NCBI RefSeq assembly: GCF_900111925.1
Contig: NZ_FOKA01000001.1
Location: 496,001 to 560,000 of the forward strand
DNA length: 64,000 bases
Direction: 5' to 3'
From: Cellulomonas marina
Lineage (GTDB): Bacteria > Actinomycetota > Actinomycetes > Actinomycetales > Cellulomonadaceae
Shown here piece after piece: positions 7,581-16,489 of this stretch. The position numbers were made by a program, and so were the translations under genes. The notes under the pieces are model-generated. The model had not been told where the DNA came from, did not search any database, and saw only the letters and a program-made list of their open reading frames with translations. The stretch's first letter is position 1; each line of letters begins with the position of its first letter.

Positions 7581-8824
7581 GCGGGCACCCCGACGAGCAG
7601 CCGCTCCCAGACCCGGGCCGGGTGCTCGCCGACGGCGGCGAGCGCGACGTGCCAGCCGTGCCGGCCGAGCAGCTCGGCCACGTCGTGCGCCCGTTCGCGC
7701 GTCGTGTCGCTGCCCTCGTGGCGCACCACCGCGTACGCGTCGGCTCCGGCCCCGAGGGGCAGGAGGGGGTCGTCGGCGGGCACGGGCTCGGTCCCCACCA
7801 CGGCGAGGAGGACCTCCCGCTCGCCGGAGGCGTGCCCCAGCGCCCGGGCCGCGCGCCGGACACCCGCGGCGGCCGCGGCCCCGGAGGCGGCCGGGACGAG
7901 CTCCACGGTGCTGTCGAGGACGGCGGCGCGTGCGTCCGCGCCGCCCGTCACGTGCACGAAGGTCTCCGCGGGGTCCCCGTCGGGGTCCGCGGGCACGAAG
8001 CGCACGGCGTGGCCCGCGTCGAGCAGCGCCAGCGCCATCGACGCGCCGAGGCCGAGCGTCCACTCCAGGGCGTCCGGGTCGGCGGGCGTGTCGACGAGGA
8101 CCGTCGCCGGTCGGGTGCCGGCTCGCTCGTCGGTCCGCACGACGAGCTCGCCCAGCCGGGCGCTGCTGCGCCAGTGGACGCGACGCAGGTCGTCGCCCTC
8201 GCGGTACTCGCGCAGGGAGACGTCGTCGGGTGCCGGCGTGAGGGCCCCGAGCACGGTCTGCTCCGGAGCGCCGGGCAGGACCTCCCGCGGGGCGGGCAGC
8301 GCGACGGTGGCCGGCCAGACCCGCAGCAGGGTCTCCGTGCCGACCTCCCGGCGCACGCGCACGACGCCGAAGACGTCGCCGCGCGTGAGCGTGAGGGGGC
8401 CCAGGGCCCAGACGCCGCGCCGGGTGGGGCGCACCGTGTAGCTCAGGCCGGCGCCGCCCGGGACGCGCACGGCACGCACGCGCAGGGGCAGCCCGCCGGT
8501 GAGCTCGTCGTCGGCGGCCTCCTGGAGCCGGGCGCCGGCCAGCCGCCGGGCACCGTCCGCCGTCGCCGCGCGCAGGGCCGTGCGGACCTGCGCCGGGCGG
8601 CCCGCGGTCAGCGTGGGCGGCGAGGTGCTGCGCGTGACGCGGAGCCGGTGGCGGCCGCGGCCCGGGTCCCGCAGGCCCGTCACCACGACCGAGGCCGCCA
8701 CGAGCAGCACCGCGACGGTGCCGAGCTGCACCACGTCGTCCGACCCGAGCAGCGCGCCGACCCACAGCAGCGCGAGGCCCGCGAGGGCCAGGACGGTGCC
8801 GCGGACGGTCGGCCGCAGCCGCAT
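7577..8824 (-). CDS. DUF58 domain protein
   Basis: A 415-residue protein with two adjacent N-terminal membrane helices (about residues 8-50) followed by a DUF58 region. The defining motif is [16 protein letters not shown] followed by [11 protein letters not shown]. The family has a von Willebrand A-like fold and pairs with MoxR ATPases, possibly in assembly of protein complexes at the envelope. It overlaps moxR upstream and the TgpA gene downstream by a few bases, so the three are probably co-translated. ATG at 8824 is favoured by this overlap geometry. Confidence 0.9.
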   Translation of the reverse strand: MRLRPTVRGTVLALAGLALLWVGALLGSDDVVQLGTVAVLLVAASVVVTGLRDPGRGRHRLRVTRSTSPPTLTAGRPAQVRTALRAATADGARRLAGARLQEAADDELTGGLPLRVRAVRVPGGAGLSYTVRPTRRGVWALGPLTLTRGDVFGVVRVRREVGTETLLRVWPATVALPAPREVLPGAPEQTVLGALTPAPDDVSLREYREGDDLRRVHWRSSARLGELVVRTDERAGTRPATVLVDTPADPDALEWTLGLGASMALALLDAGHAVRFVPADPDGDPAETFVHVTGGADARAAVLDSTVELVPAASGAAAAAGVRRAARALGHASGEREVLLAVVGTEPVPADDPLLPLGAGADAYAVVRHEGSDTTRERAHDVAELLGRHGWHVALAAVGEHPARVWERLLVGVPA

Positions 8825-9837
8825 CAGGGGGCGGCCCGGCGCCCGCGGCCGGCCGACGCCAGGACCGGGGACGCCGCGGGCAGCGGGACCTGGTCGAGCA
8901 CCGCACGCACCACGTCGGCCGTCGTCCGGCCGGAGGTGCGGGCCTGCGCCGAGGGCAGCAGCCGGTGGGCGAGGACGGGGACGGCGAGCTCCTGCACGTC
9001 GTCGGGCAGCACGTGGTCCCGGCCCCCGAGCGCGGCCAGCGCCTTCGCCGCGCGCAGCAGCTGCACGGACGCGCGGGGGGACGCGCCCAGCCGCAGCCCG
9101 TTGTCCGTCCGGGTCGCCGCGACGAGGTCGACGACGTACCGCTTGACGGCGGGGGAGGCGTGCAGCCGGCGGGCCACCGCGACGAGCCGCTCCACCTCCG
9201 CGGCCTCCGTCACGGGGGCGAGGTCGTCGAGCGGGTCCCCGTCCTCGTTGCGGTCGAGCAGCTCGACCTCGGTGGCGGCGTCGGGGTAGCCGACGGACAG
9301 GCGGGCCATGAACCGGTCGCGCTGCGCCTCGGGAAGGGGGTAGGTGCCCTCCATCTCGACCGGGTTCTGGGTGGCGACGACGAAGAACGGCCGCGGCAGG
9401 GGGTAGGTGGTGCCGTCGACGGTCGTCTGCGCCTCCTGCATGCACTCGAGCAGAGCGGCCTGCGTCTTGGGGGAGGCGCGGTTGATCTCGTCGCCGATGA
9501 CGACGTGCGCGAACACGGGCCCGGGCCGGAACTCGAACTCCTGCGTCTGCGGGCGGTAGATGGTGACGCCCGTGAGGTCGCTCGGCAGGAGGTCCGGGGT
9601 GAACTGCACGCGACCGACCGTGCAGTCGATGGACCGCGCCAGCGCCTTCGCGAGGGTCGTCTTGCCCAGGCCGGGGACGTCCTCCAGCAGGAGGTGCCCG
9701 CCGGCCAGCAGCACCGCCAGGCTCGTCCGCACGAGGTCCGGCCGTCCCACGACGACGGAGCTCATCGCCGCGGACAGGCGCGCGCCCACGGCAGCCAGGT
9801 GGTCGATCTCGGCGGGCGCGGGCGGGACGGACATCAT
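8824..9837 (-). CDS. MoxR family AAA+ ATPase
   Basis: A 337-residue AAA+ protein of the MoxR group. Walker A is [10 protein letters not shown] (K59), Walker B and the adjoining sensor region are [20 protein letters not shown] (D116-E117), and sensor 1 lies in [20 protein letters not shown]. The C-terminal helical lid contains [18 protein letters not shown]. MoxR ATPases act as chaperones that mature or activate partner complexes; DUF58 and TgpA downstream are the usual partners. GAGGAG lies upstream of the tandem ATGs at 9837/9834. It is transcribed away from mraZ across a 540-bp intergenic region. Confidence 0.93.
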   Translation of the reverse strand: MMSVPPAPAEIDHLAAVGARLSAAMSSVVVGRPDLVRTSLAVLLAGGHLLLEDVPGLGKTTLAKALARSIDCTVGRVQFTPDLLPSDLTGVTIYRPQTQEFEFRPGPVFAHVVIGDEINRASPKTQAALLECMQEAQTTVDGTTYPLPRPFFVVATQNPVEMEGTYPLPEAQRDRFMARLSVGYPDAATEVELLDRNEDGDPLDDLAPVTEAAEVERLVAVARRLHASPAVKRYVVDLVAATRTDNGLRLGASPRASVQLLRAAKALAALGGRDHVLPDDVQELAVPVLAHRLLPSAQARTSGRTTADVVRAVLDQVPLPAASPVLASAGRGRRAAP

Positions 9838-9994
9838 GTGCGGCTCCTCGGCGTGGTGGCGACGAGCCTAGACGCGCCGCCGACCCCTCGCGCACCGATC
9901 CGGGGACCCTCAGGAGGACCACCCGACCGCGCGAACGAGCGGCGCCCGCGGGGCCGCCCGGACCGCTCCGCGGGCGCTGGTGGTTGCGGGGCCG

Positions 9995-10117
9995 GGGCCC
10001 GCCGCGCCCCTCCCTCTCCCTCCACCGACATCGCGGCGCGGGGCCCGCCGGCTCCCTCCCTCTCCCTCCACCGGCGTCCCGGTCGGGGGCGCCGGCGCCC
10101 TCCACGTCCCTCCACCG
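9995..10117. repeat. Three degenerate copies of a CT-rich repeat of about 45 bp
   Basis: CTCCCTCTCCCTCCACCG occurs exactly at 10010-10027 and 10056-10073, and at 15 of 18 positions at 10100-10117. GGGCCCGCCG precedes the first two copies with the same 46-bp period. Read on the minus strand each copy contains GGTGGAGGGA, resembling the GTGG(A/G) boxes of the mraZ operator. Confidence 0.8.
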
Positions 10118-10211
10118 CGCACTGGGGCGGGCCGCACGAGGCGGGCCGCGCAGTGCCGGTCGCGCGCTGTGGCGTCGTCGGACACCGTCGGCGGCGCCGT
10201 CGTCCGCTGAT

Positions 10212-10224
10212 GACACGTCGTGTC
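10212..10224. promoter_or_regulatory. 13-bp odd palindrome, possible operator
   Basis: GACACGTCGTGTC is a perfect 6+1+6 palindrome in the moxR-mraZ intergenic region. The protein that would bind it is unknown, and chance occurrence cannot be excluded. Confidence 0.3.
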
Positions 10225-10300
10225 GCTCCACTCCGCACCACCGCTCTGTCCTGCGACGACGCACCCTGCACGAGAACGGTCGGGGAAGGCAGGGGTGTGC

Positions 10301-10326
10301 GGTGGATGGATGTGGAGTACGGTGGG
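10301..10326 (+). promoter_or_regulatory. MraZ operator: three GTGG(A/G) boxes at 10-bp spacing
   Basis: GTGGA at 10302, GTGGA at 10312 and GTGGG at 10322 are spaced exactly one helical turn apart. MraZ is known to bind three short TGGG-type direct repeats separated by 5-nt spacers before its own gene. A weak -10-like TACGGT (10318-10323) overlaps the third box, so bound MraZ would block the promoter. Autoregulation of the dcw cluster is therefore likely. Confidence 0.7.
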
Positions 10327-10377
10327 GCGCACGGGAGCGGTGTGGGGTCGCCGGTGGTCCGGAGGGGGAGGCGGGGT

Positions 10378-10851
10378 GTGGACGATGCGTCGAGCGGCGT
10401 GCTCAGCGGCGTCGTGCCCTTCCTCGGCACGTACACCCCACGGCTCGACGACAAGGGCCGGCTCATCCTCCCGGCGAAGTTCCGGGCCCGGCTCGCGGCG
10501 GGGCTCGTCATGACGCGGGGGCAGGAGCGCTGCCTGTACCTGCTGCCGCCGGCCGAGTTCCACCGCATCCACGACGCGCTGAGCCGCAACCCGTTGCTCA
10601 ACCGCTCGAGCCGGGACTACCTGCGGGTGTTCCTCTCCGGGGCCAGCGACGAGCTGCCCGACAAGCAGGGCCGCCTCTCGATCCCGCCGGTGCTGCGACG
10701 CTACGCCGGGCTGGACCGGGAGGTCGCCGTCATCGGCACGGGCAACCGCGTCGAGATCTGGGACCTCCCCTCGTGGGAGGCCTACCTGGCCGAGAAGGAG
10801 GCGGGCTACGCCGAGGCGGTCGAGGAGGGCTTCCCGGGCGAGGTGCCCTGA
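10378..10851 (+). CDS. mraZ: Transcriptional repressor MraZ
   Basis: MraZ is the first gene of the dcw cluster and represses it. The protein has two AbrB-like half domains: [20 protein letters not shown] and [20 protein letters not shown], each with the D-x-K/Q-GR signature. The length from GTG 10378 is 157 residues. That start has a perfect GGAGGGGGAGG at 10361-10371. A start at GTG 10414 would give 145 residues, closer to the usual 143-150, but has a poorer site, so the N terminus is uncertain by 12 residues. A 293-bp gap with short repeats separates it from rsmH. Confidence 0.93.
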   Translation: MDDASSGVLSGVVPFLGTYTPRLDDKGRLILPAKFRARLAAGLVMTRGQERCLYLLPPAEFHRIHDALSRNPLLNRSSRDYLRVFLSGASDELPDKQGRLSIPPVLRRYAGLDREVAVIGTGNRVEIWDLPSWEAYLAEKEAGYAEAVEEGFPGEVP

Positions 10852-10855
10852 CCCG

Positions 10856-10900
10856 CACGACCAGCACGACCGGTACGACCAGCACCACCCGCACGACCGG
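10856..10900. repeat. Five 9-bp tandem repeats after mraZ
   Basis: Five copies of a CACGACC(A/G)G-type 9-mer follow the mraZ stop directly. The rest of the mraZ-rsmH gap contains an imperfect G/C-rich inverted repeat around 10923-10975 and a single GGTGGAGGG box at 10988-10996. No gene is seen there. Confidence 0.75.
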
Positions 10901-11144
10901 CGACGCCGTCGTCCGACGAGACCTCCCCCCGATCCCGCTGCCGCACTTCCCCGGCGGCAGGGGGTTCGGAGGGGGATCTGGCCGGACGGTGGAGGGCCGT
11001 CCGGCCTGCCACCCCGGCAGGCCCACCCGCACGACGGGCACGACCGAGCACGACGCACGACGAGCTCGACACATCGCCATGACGCACGACCCCGTACCGA
11101 GCACCACCCGCCCCACGACCGCGAGCGACCGGCCAGGAGGACCG

Positions 11145-12290
11145 ATGACCGAGCCCGTGGACGACGCCGCGGCGCGGCACGTCCCGGTGCTGCTCGACCG
11201 GTGCGTGGAGCTGCTCGCCCCCGCGCTGGCCGCGCCGGGCGCGGTCCTCGTCGACGCGACGCTCGGGATGGGCGGCCACACGGAGGGCGTGCTGCGGGCG
11301 CTGCCGCACGTGCGCGTCGTCGGCCTCGACCGCGACCCGCAGGCGCTCGCGCTCGCGGGCCGGCGGCTCGCGCCGTTCGGCGACCGGTTCGTCGGCGTCC
11401 ACGCGGTGTACGACGAGATGCGCGCGGTCCTCGACGACCTCGGCCTGCCGGCCGTCGACGGCGTGCTCATGGACCTCGGCGTGTCCTCGCTGCAGCTCGA
11501 CGAGGTCGACCGCGGCTTCTCCTACGCCCGAGACGCCCCGCTCGACATGCGGATGGACCCCACGACGGGCCCGACCGCCGCCGACGTGCTCAACACCTAC
11601 GACGAGCGCGAGCTCGTGCGCGTGCTGCGCGACTGGGGCGAGGAGCGCTTCGCGCCGCGGATCGCTCGGTCGGTCGTCGCCGCGCGGGCGCGCCGGCCGC
11701 TGGAGCGCACGGAGGAGCTGGTGGAGATCGTCCGGGCCGCCATCCCGGCCGCGGCGCGCGCGACGGGCGGCCACCCGGCCAAGCGGACCTTCCAGGCGCT
11801 GCGCATCGAGGTGAACGGCGAGCTCGAGGTGCTCGGACGGGCCGTCCCGGCCGCCGTGGACGTCCTGGCGGTCGGCGGCCGCATCGTCGTGGAGGCGTAC
11901 CAGTCCCTCGAGGACCGCATCGTCAAGCGCGCGCTGGCCGCCGGCGCCACGTCGTCGGCCCCACCGGGAATGCCGGTCGAGACCGCCGACGACGCGCCCT
12001 ACCTGCGCCTGCTCACCCGCGGCGCGGAGGAGGCCGACGAGGCCGAGCTCGCCCGCAACCCGCGCGCGCAGTCCGTGCGGCTGCGCGCGGCGGAGCGGAC
12101 GCGCCCGACGCCCGCGCACCGGCGCCCCGCCGCGGCGGGCGACGCGGCGCCCCGCGGGTCGCGCCCGGCGCGTCGCGGGGGACCGGGCCGCCCGGCCCGC
12201 CTGCGGAGCCCCGCCGACACACCCACGTCCACCCCCGGACCCGTCCGACCGGCACCGTCCCCCCAGCAGCGATCGAGGAGCGTGGCATGA
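11145..12290 (+). CDS. rsmH: 16S rRNA (cytosine(1402)-N4)-methyltransferase RsmH (MraW)
   Basis: RsmH methylates N4 of C1402 in the 16S decoding centre using SAM. The protein opens with [15 protein letters not shown], has the SAM loop [12 protein letters not shown] and [14 protein letters not shown], and the family signatures [15 protein letters not shown] and [22 protein letters not shown] ends 4 nt before the ATG at 11145; an in-frame ATG at 11079 lacks this. The length is 381 residues. The last 70 or so, rich in Arg, Pro and Ala, extend beyond the family core and look disordered and basic. The stop overlaps ftsL (ATGA). Confidence 0.96.
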   Translation: MTEPVDDAAARHVPVLLDRCVELLAPALAAPGAVLVDATLGMGGHTEGVLRALPHVRVVGLDRDPQALALAGRRLAPFGDRFVGVHAVYDEMRAVLDDLGLPAVDGVLMDLGVSSLQLDEVDRGFSYARDAPLDMRMDPTTGPTAADVLNTYDERELVRVLRDWGEERFAPRIARSVVAARARRPLERTEELVEIVRAAIPAAARATGGHPAKRTFQALRIEVNGELEVLGRAVPAAVDVLAVGGRIVVEAYQSLEDRIVKRALAAGATSSAPPGMPVETADDAPYLRLLTRGAEEADEAELARNPRAQSVRLRAAERTRPTPAHRRPAAAGDAAPRGSRPARRGGPGRPARLRSPADTPTSTPGPVRPAPSPQQRSRSVA

Positions 12291-12766
12291 GCGCGAGCGC
12301 CGCCCGGGCCGTCGGCCCCGACCGTCACCGCACGGCCCCCGTGCCGTCATCCGCACCGTCATCCGCAGCCTCAGCCGCACCCGGGGCAGCCCCGTCCCCC
12401 CGTCGCGCGGGCGCGCCGTCGACCGCGCCCGCGCCGCGGCTGCGCCTGGTGCGCGCCCCGCTGCAGGCCCGCACGCGGGTCCCCTTCGTGCTGCTCTGCA
12501 TGGCCGTGCTGGGCGCCGCCCTGCTGACCGCGCTGCTGCTCAACACCACCATGGCCGGCGGCGCGTACGCGAAGTACGAGCTCTCCAGCACGCTCGGCCA
12601 GCTCGAGCAGGACCGCAAGGACCTGCAGGCCGAGCTCGACGAGCGCTCGGCGCCGGGCTCGCTCGCACGGGCGGCGACGGCGCTCGGCATGGTCCCCGCC
12701 GACGGCACGGGGTGGATCCGCCTGTCCGACGGCACCGTCCAGGGCCGGCCGGGGGCAGCGGGATGA
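12287..12766 (+). CDS. ftsL: Septum formation initiator, FtsL-like
   Basis: A small bitopic division protein in the ftsL position between rsmH and ftsI. It has a disordered cytoplasmic N terminus of about 60 residues (Ala/Pro/Ser-rich), one transmembrane helix ([22 protein letters not shown], about residues 65-86) and an extracytoplasmic coiled coil ([20 protein letters not shown]). In the divisome it would pair with FtsQ and a DivIC-like partner to activate FtsW-FtsI. Sequence conservation in this family is low, so the call rests on topology, position and coupling: it overlaps both neighbours by 4 bp. It is 159 residues long. Confidence 0.85.
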   Translation: MSASAARAVGPDRHRTAPVPSSAPSSAASAAPGAAPSPRRAGAPSTAPAPRLRLVRAPLQARTRVPFVLLCMAVLGAALLTALLLNTTMAGGAYAKYELSSTLGQLEQDRKDLQAELDERSAPGSLARAATALGMVPADGTGWIRLSDGTVQGRPGAAG

Positions 12767-14766
12767 CGACGACGACGCCGCGTCCGGCTCGGCGCGCCCC
12801 GGGGGCGACCGCCACCCCTGGCGGCGCCGCCCGCGCCACCACCACCAGCGCCACCACGACCAGCGCCACCGCCACCAGGGGCGCCACGACGTCCACGGCC
12901 GTCCGGCCCGGCGTCGTCGGCACCAACCGCCGTCCGGCGTCCGGCGCCGGCAACGCCCGTCCCGCCCGCGCCGGCGCCGGCGGAGGAGGTGGCGGCGCGG
13001 GCGGGCGCGGCGGCCGCCGTCCCGGCGCGCTGGGCCCGGTCGCCGCCGACGCCCGGGGACGCACCGCGTTCCTCACGGTCCTCGTCCTGGCGCTCCTGGC
13101 CGTCTTCGCGGGCCGCCTCGTGTGGGTGCAGGTCGTCGTCGGGCCGGCGCGTGCGGAGGAGGCGCTGGCCTCGCGGCTGACGACGCGGACCGAGGTGCTC
13201 GGCACCCGCGGCCAGATCACCGACGCGGACGGCGTCGCGCTGGCGACCTCCGTCGAGCGCTACGTCGTGTGGGTCAACCAGCACCAGGTCGCCGAGTTCC
13301 GCGGCTCCGACGAGGCGCCCGAGGGCGCGGCGGGCGTGGCGCAGCTCCTCGCGCCGCTGCTCGACGCCGACGTGGCCGAGCTCGGCGGGCGGCTCGTCGG
13401 CGAGGCGGGCTACAAGGTGCTGCAGAAGGACGTGCTGCCCGAGATCGCCCGCGAGATCCGGTCCCTGGGGCTGCCGGGCATCGGCGTCGACATGGTGCCC
13501 GACCGCGTGTACCCCAACGGCACGCTGGCCGGGAACGTCGTGGGCTTCGTCAACTCGTCCGACCAGGGCGTGGCGGGCCTCGAGGCGGCGCTCGACGGCA
13601 CGCTCACGGGCGAGGCGGGCTGGGAGCAGTACGAGCGCGGCCGCATGGGGCAGGCCATCCCGGGCGGCTACAGCGAGGGCGACCCGGCGCGCGACGGGCT
13701 GTCGGTGCGCACGACGATCGTCTCCGACATCCAGTGGAAGGCCCAGGCGGCCCTCGACGCGCAGGTGGCCGCGACGGGCTCCGACAGCGGCACGGTCGTC
13801 GTCATGGACCCGCGGACCGGCGCGGTCCTGGCGCTCGCCGACTCGGGCAGCATCGACCCGAACAGCCCCGGCGGCAGCACGGGGTCGCTGACCCCGTCGG
13901 TCTCGGACGTCTTCGAGCCCGGGTCGACCGGCAAGGTCGTCACGATGGCCGCCGCGCTCGAGCAGGGCATCACGACGCCGACGGACCAGTACGAGGTCCC
14001 GTACACGTACACGACGGAGAACGGGCAGACCTTCAAGGACTCCCACGAGCACGAGCTGCAGCGACTGACGACGACGGGCGTGCTCGCGGAGTCGTCGAAC
14101 ACCGGAACCGTCATGATCGGCCAGCGGCTGAGCGAGCCGACGCGCGAAGAGTACCTGCGCCGCTTCGGCTTCGGCGCCCGCACCGGGATCGAGCTGCCGG
14201 GGGAGTCGGCCGGGCGGCTGCTGCCCGCCGAGGAGTGGGACGGCCGCTCCCAGTACGCGGTCCTGTTCGGCCAGGCGCTCTCCGTCACGGCGGTGCAGGC
14301 GACGAGCGTCTTCGCGACGATCGCCAACGGCGGCGTCCGGGTGGCGCCGCACCTCGTCGCCGGCACGACGGACGAGGACGGGACCTTCACGCCGGCCGCC
14401 CCCGCGGCCTCCACGCAGGTCGTCTCCGCGGAGACGGCCGGGACCGTGCTCAGCATGCTCGAGAGCGTCGTCGACGACGGCACGGGCGGCAGCGCGGCCA
14501 TCGAGGGCTACCGCGTCGCCGGCAAGACCGGCACCGCCCAGAACTGGGTCGACGGCGTGCAGGGCATCACGGCCTCCTTCATCGGCGTGGCTCCCGTCGA
14601 CGACCCGCGGCTCGTCGTGAGCGTCATCCTGCACAACCCGCGCACGTCCGAGTGGGGTGGCACGGTGGCGGCGCCGGTGTTCCAGGACGTCACGCGGTAC
14701 GCCCTCGGGGAGCTCGGCGTCGCGCCCTCCGGCACGGCCCCGACGCTGTACCCGACGACGTGGTGA
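12763..14766 (+). CDS. ftsI: Peptidoglycan D,D-transpeptidase FtsI (PBP3)
   Basis: The class B penicillin-binding protein that cross-links septal peptidoglycan. A Thr/Ala/Gly-rich disordered N terminus of about 100 residues precedes the single membrane helix (TAFLTVLVLALLAVFAGRLV). The dimerisation domain follows, then the transpeptidase domain with active-site SxxK as STGK (about residue 388), SxN as SSN (about 444) and KTG as AGKTGTAQN (about 587). The length is 667 residues. The long N-terminal tail resembles those of other actinobacterial FtsI proteins. It overlaps ftsL by 4 bp; a 12-bp tandem repeat begins at its stop codon. Confidence 0.96.
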   Translation: MTTTTPRPARRAPGATATPGGAARATTTSATTTSATATRGATTSTAVRPGVVGTNRRPASGAGNARPARAGAGGGGGGAGGRGGRRPGALGPVAADARGRTAFLTVLVLALLAVFAGRLVWVQVVVGPARAEEALASRLTTRTEVLGTRGQITDADGVALATSVERYVVWVNQHQVAEFRGSDEAPEGAAGVAQLLAPLLDADVAELGGRLVGEAGYKVLQKDVLPEIAREIRSLGLPGIGVDMVPDRVYPNGTLAGNVVGFVNSSDQGVAGLEAALDGTLTGEAGWEQYERGRMGQAIPGGYSEGDPARDGLSVRTTIVSDIQWKAQAALDAQVAATGSDSGTVVVMDPRTGAVLALADSGSIDPNSPGGSTGSLTPSVSDVFEPGSTGKVVTMAAALEQGITTPTDQYEVPYTYTTENGQTFKDSHEHELQRLTTTGVLAESSNTGTVMIGQRLSEPTREEYLRRFGFGARTGIELPGESAGRLLPAEEWDGRSQYAVLFGQALSVTAVQATSVFATIANGGVRVAPHLVAGTTDEDGTFTPAAPAASTQVVSAETAGTVLSMLESVVDDGTGGSAAIEGYRVAGKTGTAQNWVDGVQGITASFIGVAPVDDPRLVVSVILHNPRTSEWGGTVAAPVFQDVTRYALGELGVAPSGTAPTLYPTTW

Positions 14767-14819
14767 GCAGCGTGGTGAGCGGCGTGGTGAGCGACGTGGT
14801 GCGCGACGTGGTGGACGCC
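14760..14819. repeat. Five 12-bp tandem repeats at the end of ftsI
   Basis: Five units of the type GTGGTGAGCGGC run from 14760 to 14819; the ftsI stop (14764-14766) lies inside the first unit. The later units diverge at a few positions. They fill most of the gap before the murE promoter. Confidence 0.85.
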
Positions 14820-14887
14820 ACGCCGACGGCCGCGGCCGCGGCCGGGTCCCCGGGCACGGCGGACCGGGCCGGCCGCCGGGCGCGGGG

Positions 14888-14893
14888 TAGCCT
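14888..14893 (+). promoter_or_regulatory. -10 hexamer, leaderless murE start
   Basis: TAGCCT is followed by 6 nt and then the murE ATG. There is no ribosome binding site. This implies an internal promoter in the dcw cluster driving murE and the genes behind it. Confidence 0.6.
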
Positions 14894-14899
14894 CGCCCC

Positions 14900-16489
14900 A
14901 TGACGTCCCCCCAGGGTCGGCTGCGCCCGCACGCCCCGACGGCCCGCCGGGTGACCGACCTCGCCGCCGCCCACGGCCTCGCCGCGGCGGGAGCCCCGGC
15001 GGCGGACGTGCAGGTCAGCGGCGTGACGGTCGCCTCCGGCGACGTGGCTCCCGGCGACCTCTTCGTCGCCGTCCGCGGCCTGACCGTGCACGCGGCCCGC
15101 TTCGCCGCCCAGGCCCTCGACCTCGGTGCGGCCGCCGTCCTCACCGACGACGAGGGCCTGTCCCACCTGGCCGACGCCGGGCTGGCGGACCGGGTGCCCG
15201 TGCTGCTCGCGGCGGACCCGCGCGCGCTGGCCGGGCCCGTGGCCGCCTGGCTGCACGGGCACCCGGCGGACCGGCTCGTGACCGTCGGCGTCACGGGCAC
15301 GAACGGCAAGACGACGACGAGCTACTTCGTCGACGCGGCCCTGCGGGCCGTCCACCCGGTGACCGCCGTGCTCGGCACGGTGGAGCTGCGGATCGGCGAG
15401 GAGTCCATCGAGAGCCCGCGCACGACGGTCGAGGCGCCGGTGCTGCAGGCGATCTGCGCGCTGGCGCTCGAGCGCGGCGCGGGCGCCCTCACCACGGAGG
15501 TGTCGTCGCACGCGCTGGCCCTGGGCCGCGTCGAGGGGTTCGTCGCCGACGTGGCGGCCTTCACCAACCTCCAGCGCGACCACCTCGACTTCCACGGCGA
15601 CATGGAGGGCTACTTCGCCGCCAAGGCGGCCCTGTTCACCCCGGCGCACGCGCGCCGCGCGGTGGTCGTCGTCGACGACGACTGGGGCCGGCGGCTGGCG
15701 ACGGAGGCGACCGTGCCGGTCGAGACCGTCGCCACGCACGTCGGGGCGCCGGGGGCCGACGAGGCCGACTGGGCCGTGGTCGCGGCCGACGTCGGGCTGG
15801 ACGGCGTCGGCTCACGGTTCACCCTGCGGGGCCCGGACGGGACGACGCACGAGGCGGCCAGCCCGCTGCCGGGGCTCGTGAACGTCTCCAACGCGGCCCT
15901 CGCCGTCGTCGTCGCGCACGCCGCCGGGGTGCCGCTGGGCACCGCGATCGCCGCCGTCGGCGCCGCGCACGCCGTGCCCGGACGGATGGAGCGCGTCGTC
16001 GAGCGCGGCGACGGGCTGCCGCTGTGCCTCGTCGACTACGCCCACACCCCGGACGCGCTGGTGCTGGCGCTGGAGGCCGTGCGGCCGATCACGCCGGGGC
16101 GGCTCGTGCTCGTCCTCGGCTCCGACGGCGACCGCGACCGGGGCAAGCGGCCGATCATGGGGGAGATCGCCGCCCGCCTGGCCGACGTCGTCGTCGTCAC
16201 GGACGAGAACCCGCGCTCGGAGGACCCCGCGTCCATCCGGGCCGCCATCCTCGAGGGCGTGCGGTCCGTGCGCCCCGACCTGCACGACGTGGTCGAGGCC
16301 ACCGACCGCCGCCAGGGCCTGCTCGACGCCGTCGCCGCGGCGCACGAGCCCGACACCGTCATCGTGACGGGCAAGGGCCACGAACCGACCCAGGAGATCG
16401 CCGGGGTGTTCCACCGCTACAACGACCGTGACGTGTACCTGGAGGCGCAGCGCCGCCACCGGGCCGGGACCGCGGGGCTGCCCGCGTGA
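14900..16489 (+). CDS. murE: UDP-MurNAc-tripeptide synthetase MurE
   Basis: MurE adds the third amino acid to UDP-MurNAc-Ala-Glu. The 529-residue protein shows the Mur ligase ATP loop GVTGTNGKTTT (about residues 131-141), EVSSHALALGRV, NLQRDHLDFHGDMEGYF and DYAHTPDALVLAL. The residue-selecting motif, DNPR in DAP enzymes, reads ENPR here (E436). That leaves the arginine that contacts DAP in place but raises the question whether meso-DAP, Lys or Orn is used; ornithine-type walls occur in Cellulomonas. The promoter just upstream looks leaderless. The stop overlaps the murF GTG. Confidence 0.96.
   Translation: MTSPQGRLRPHAPTARRVTDLAAAHGLAAAGAPAADVQVSGVTVASGDVAPGDLFVAVRGLTVHAARFAAQALDLGAAAVLTDDEGLSHLADAGLADRVPVLLAADPRALAGPVAAWLHGHPADRLVTVGVTGTNGKTTTSYFVDAALRAVHPVTAVLGTVELRIGEESIESPRTTVEAPVLQAICALALERGAGALTTEVSSHALALGRVEGFVADVAAFTNLQRDHLDFHGDMEGYFAAKAALFTPAHARRAVVVVDDDWGRRLATEATVPVETVATHVGAPGADEADWAVVAADVGLDGVGSRFTLRGPDGTTHEAASPLPGLVNVSNAALAVVVAHAAGVPLGTAIAAVGAAHAVPGRMERVVERGDGLPLCLVDYAHTPDALVLALEAVRPITPGRLVLVLGSDGDRDRGKRPIMGEIAARLADVVVVTDENPRSEDPASIRAAILEGVRSVRPDLHDVVEATDRRQGLLDAVAAAHEPDTVIVTGKGHEPTQEIAGVFHRYNDRDVYLEAQRRHRAGTAGLPA

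Larger units (their letters stand above)
9838..10377. other. 540-bp divergent intergenic region between moxR and mraZ
   Basis: No gene is supported here. The region holds a ribosome binding site and a possible minus-strand -10 (TAGGCT, 9870 to 9865) for moxR. It also holds three degenerate copies of a CT-rich repeat of about 45 bp (9995-10117), an odd palindrome (10212-10224) and the mraZ operator array (10301-10326). Base composition is strongly strand-skewed: C/T-rich between 10000 and 10120 and G-rich from 10290 onward. Confidence 0.7.

Noticed and set aside
5232..8906. A single minus-strand open frame of 1224 codons covering TgpA and much of the DUF58 region
   Set aside because: Only the part from the ATG at 7580 has family motifs and membrane helices; the upstream part is the wrong frame of DUF58, which is clear in its own frame with coupled overlaps.
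9995..10117. A CRISPR-like array in the moxR-mraZ gap
   Set aside because: Only three degenerate copies, no uniform spacers and no cas genes nearby.
8965..10377. An N-terminal extension of mraZ reaching back into the moxR region
   Set aside because: The upstream part is antisense to moxR and then intergenic repeats; MraZ homology starts near 10414, and a good ribosome binding site supports 10378.
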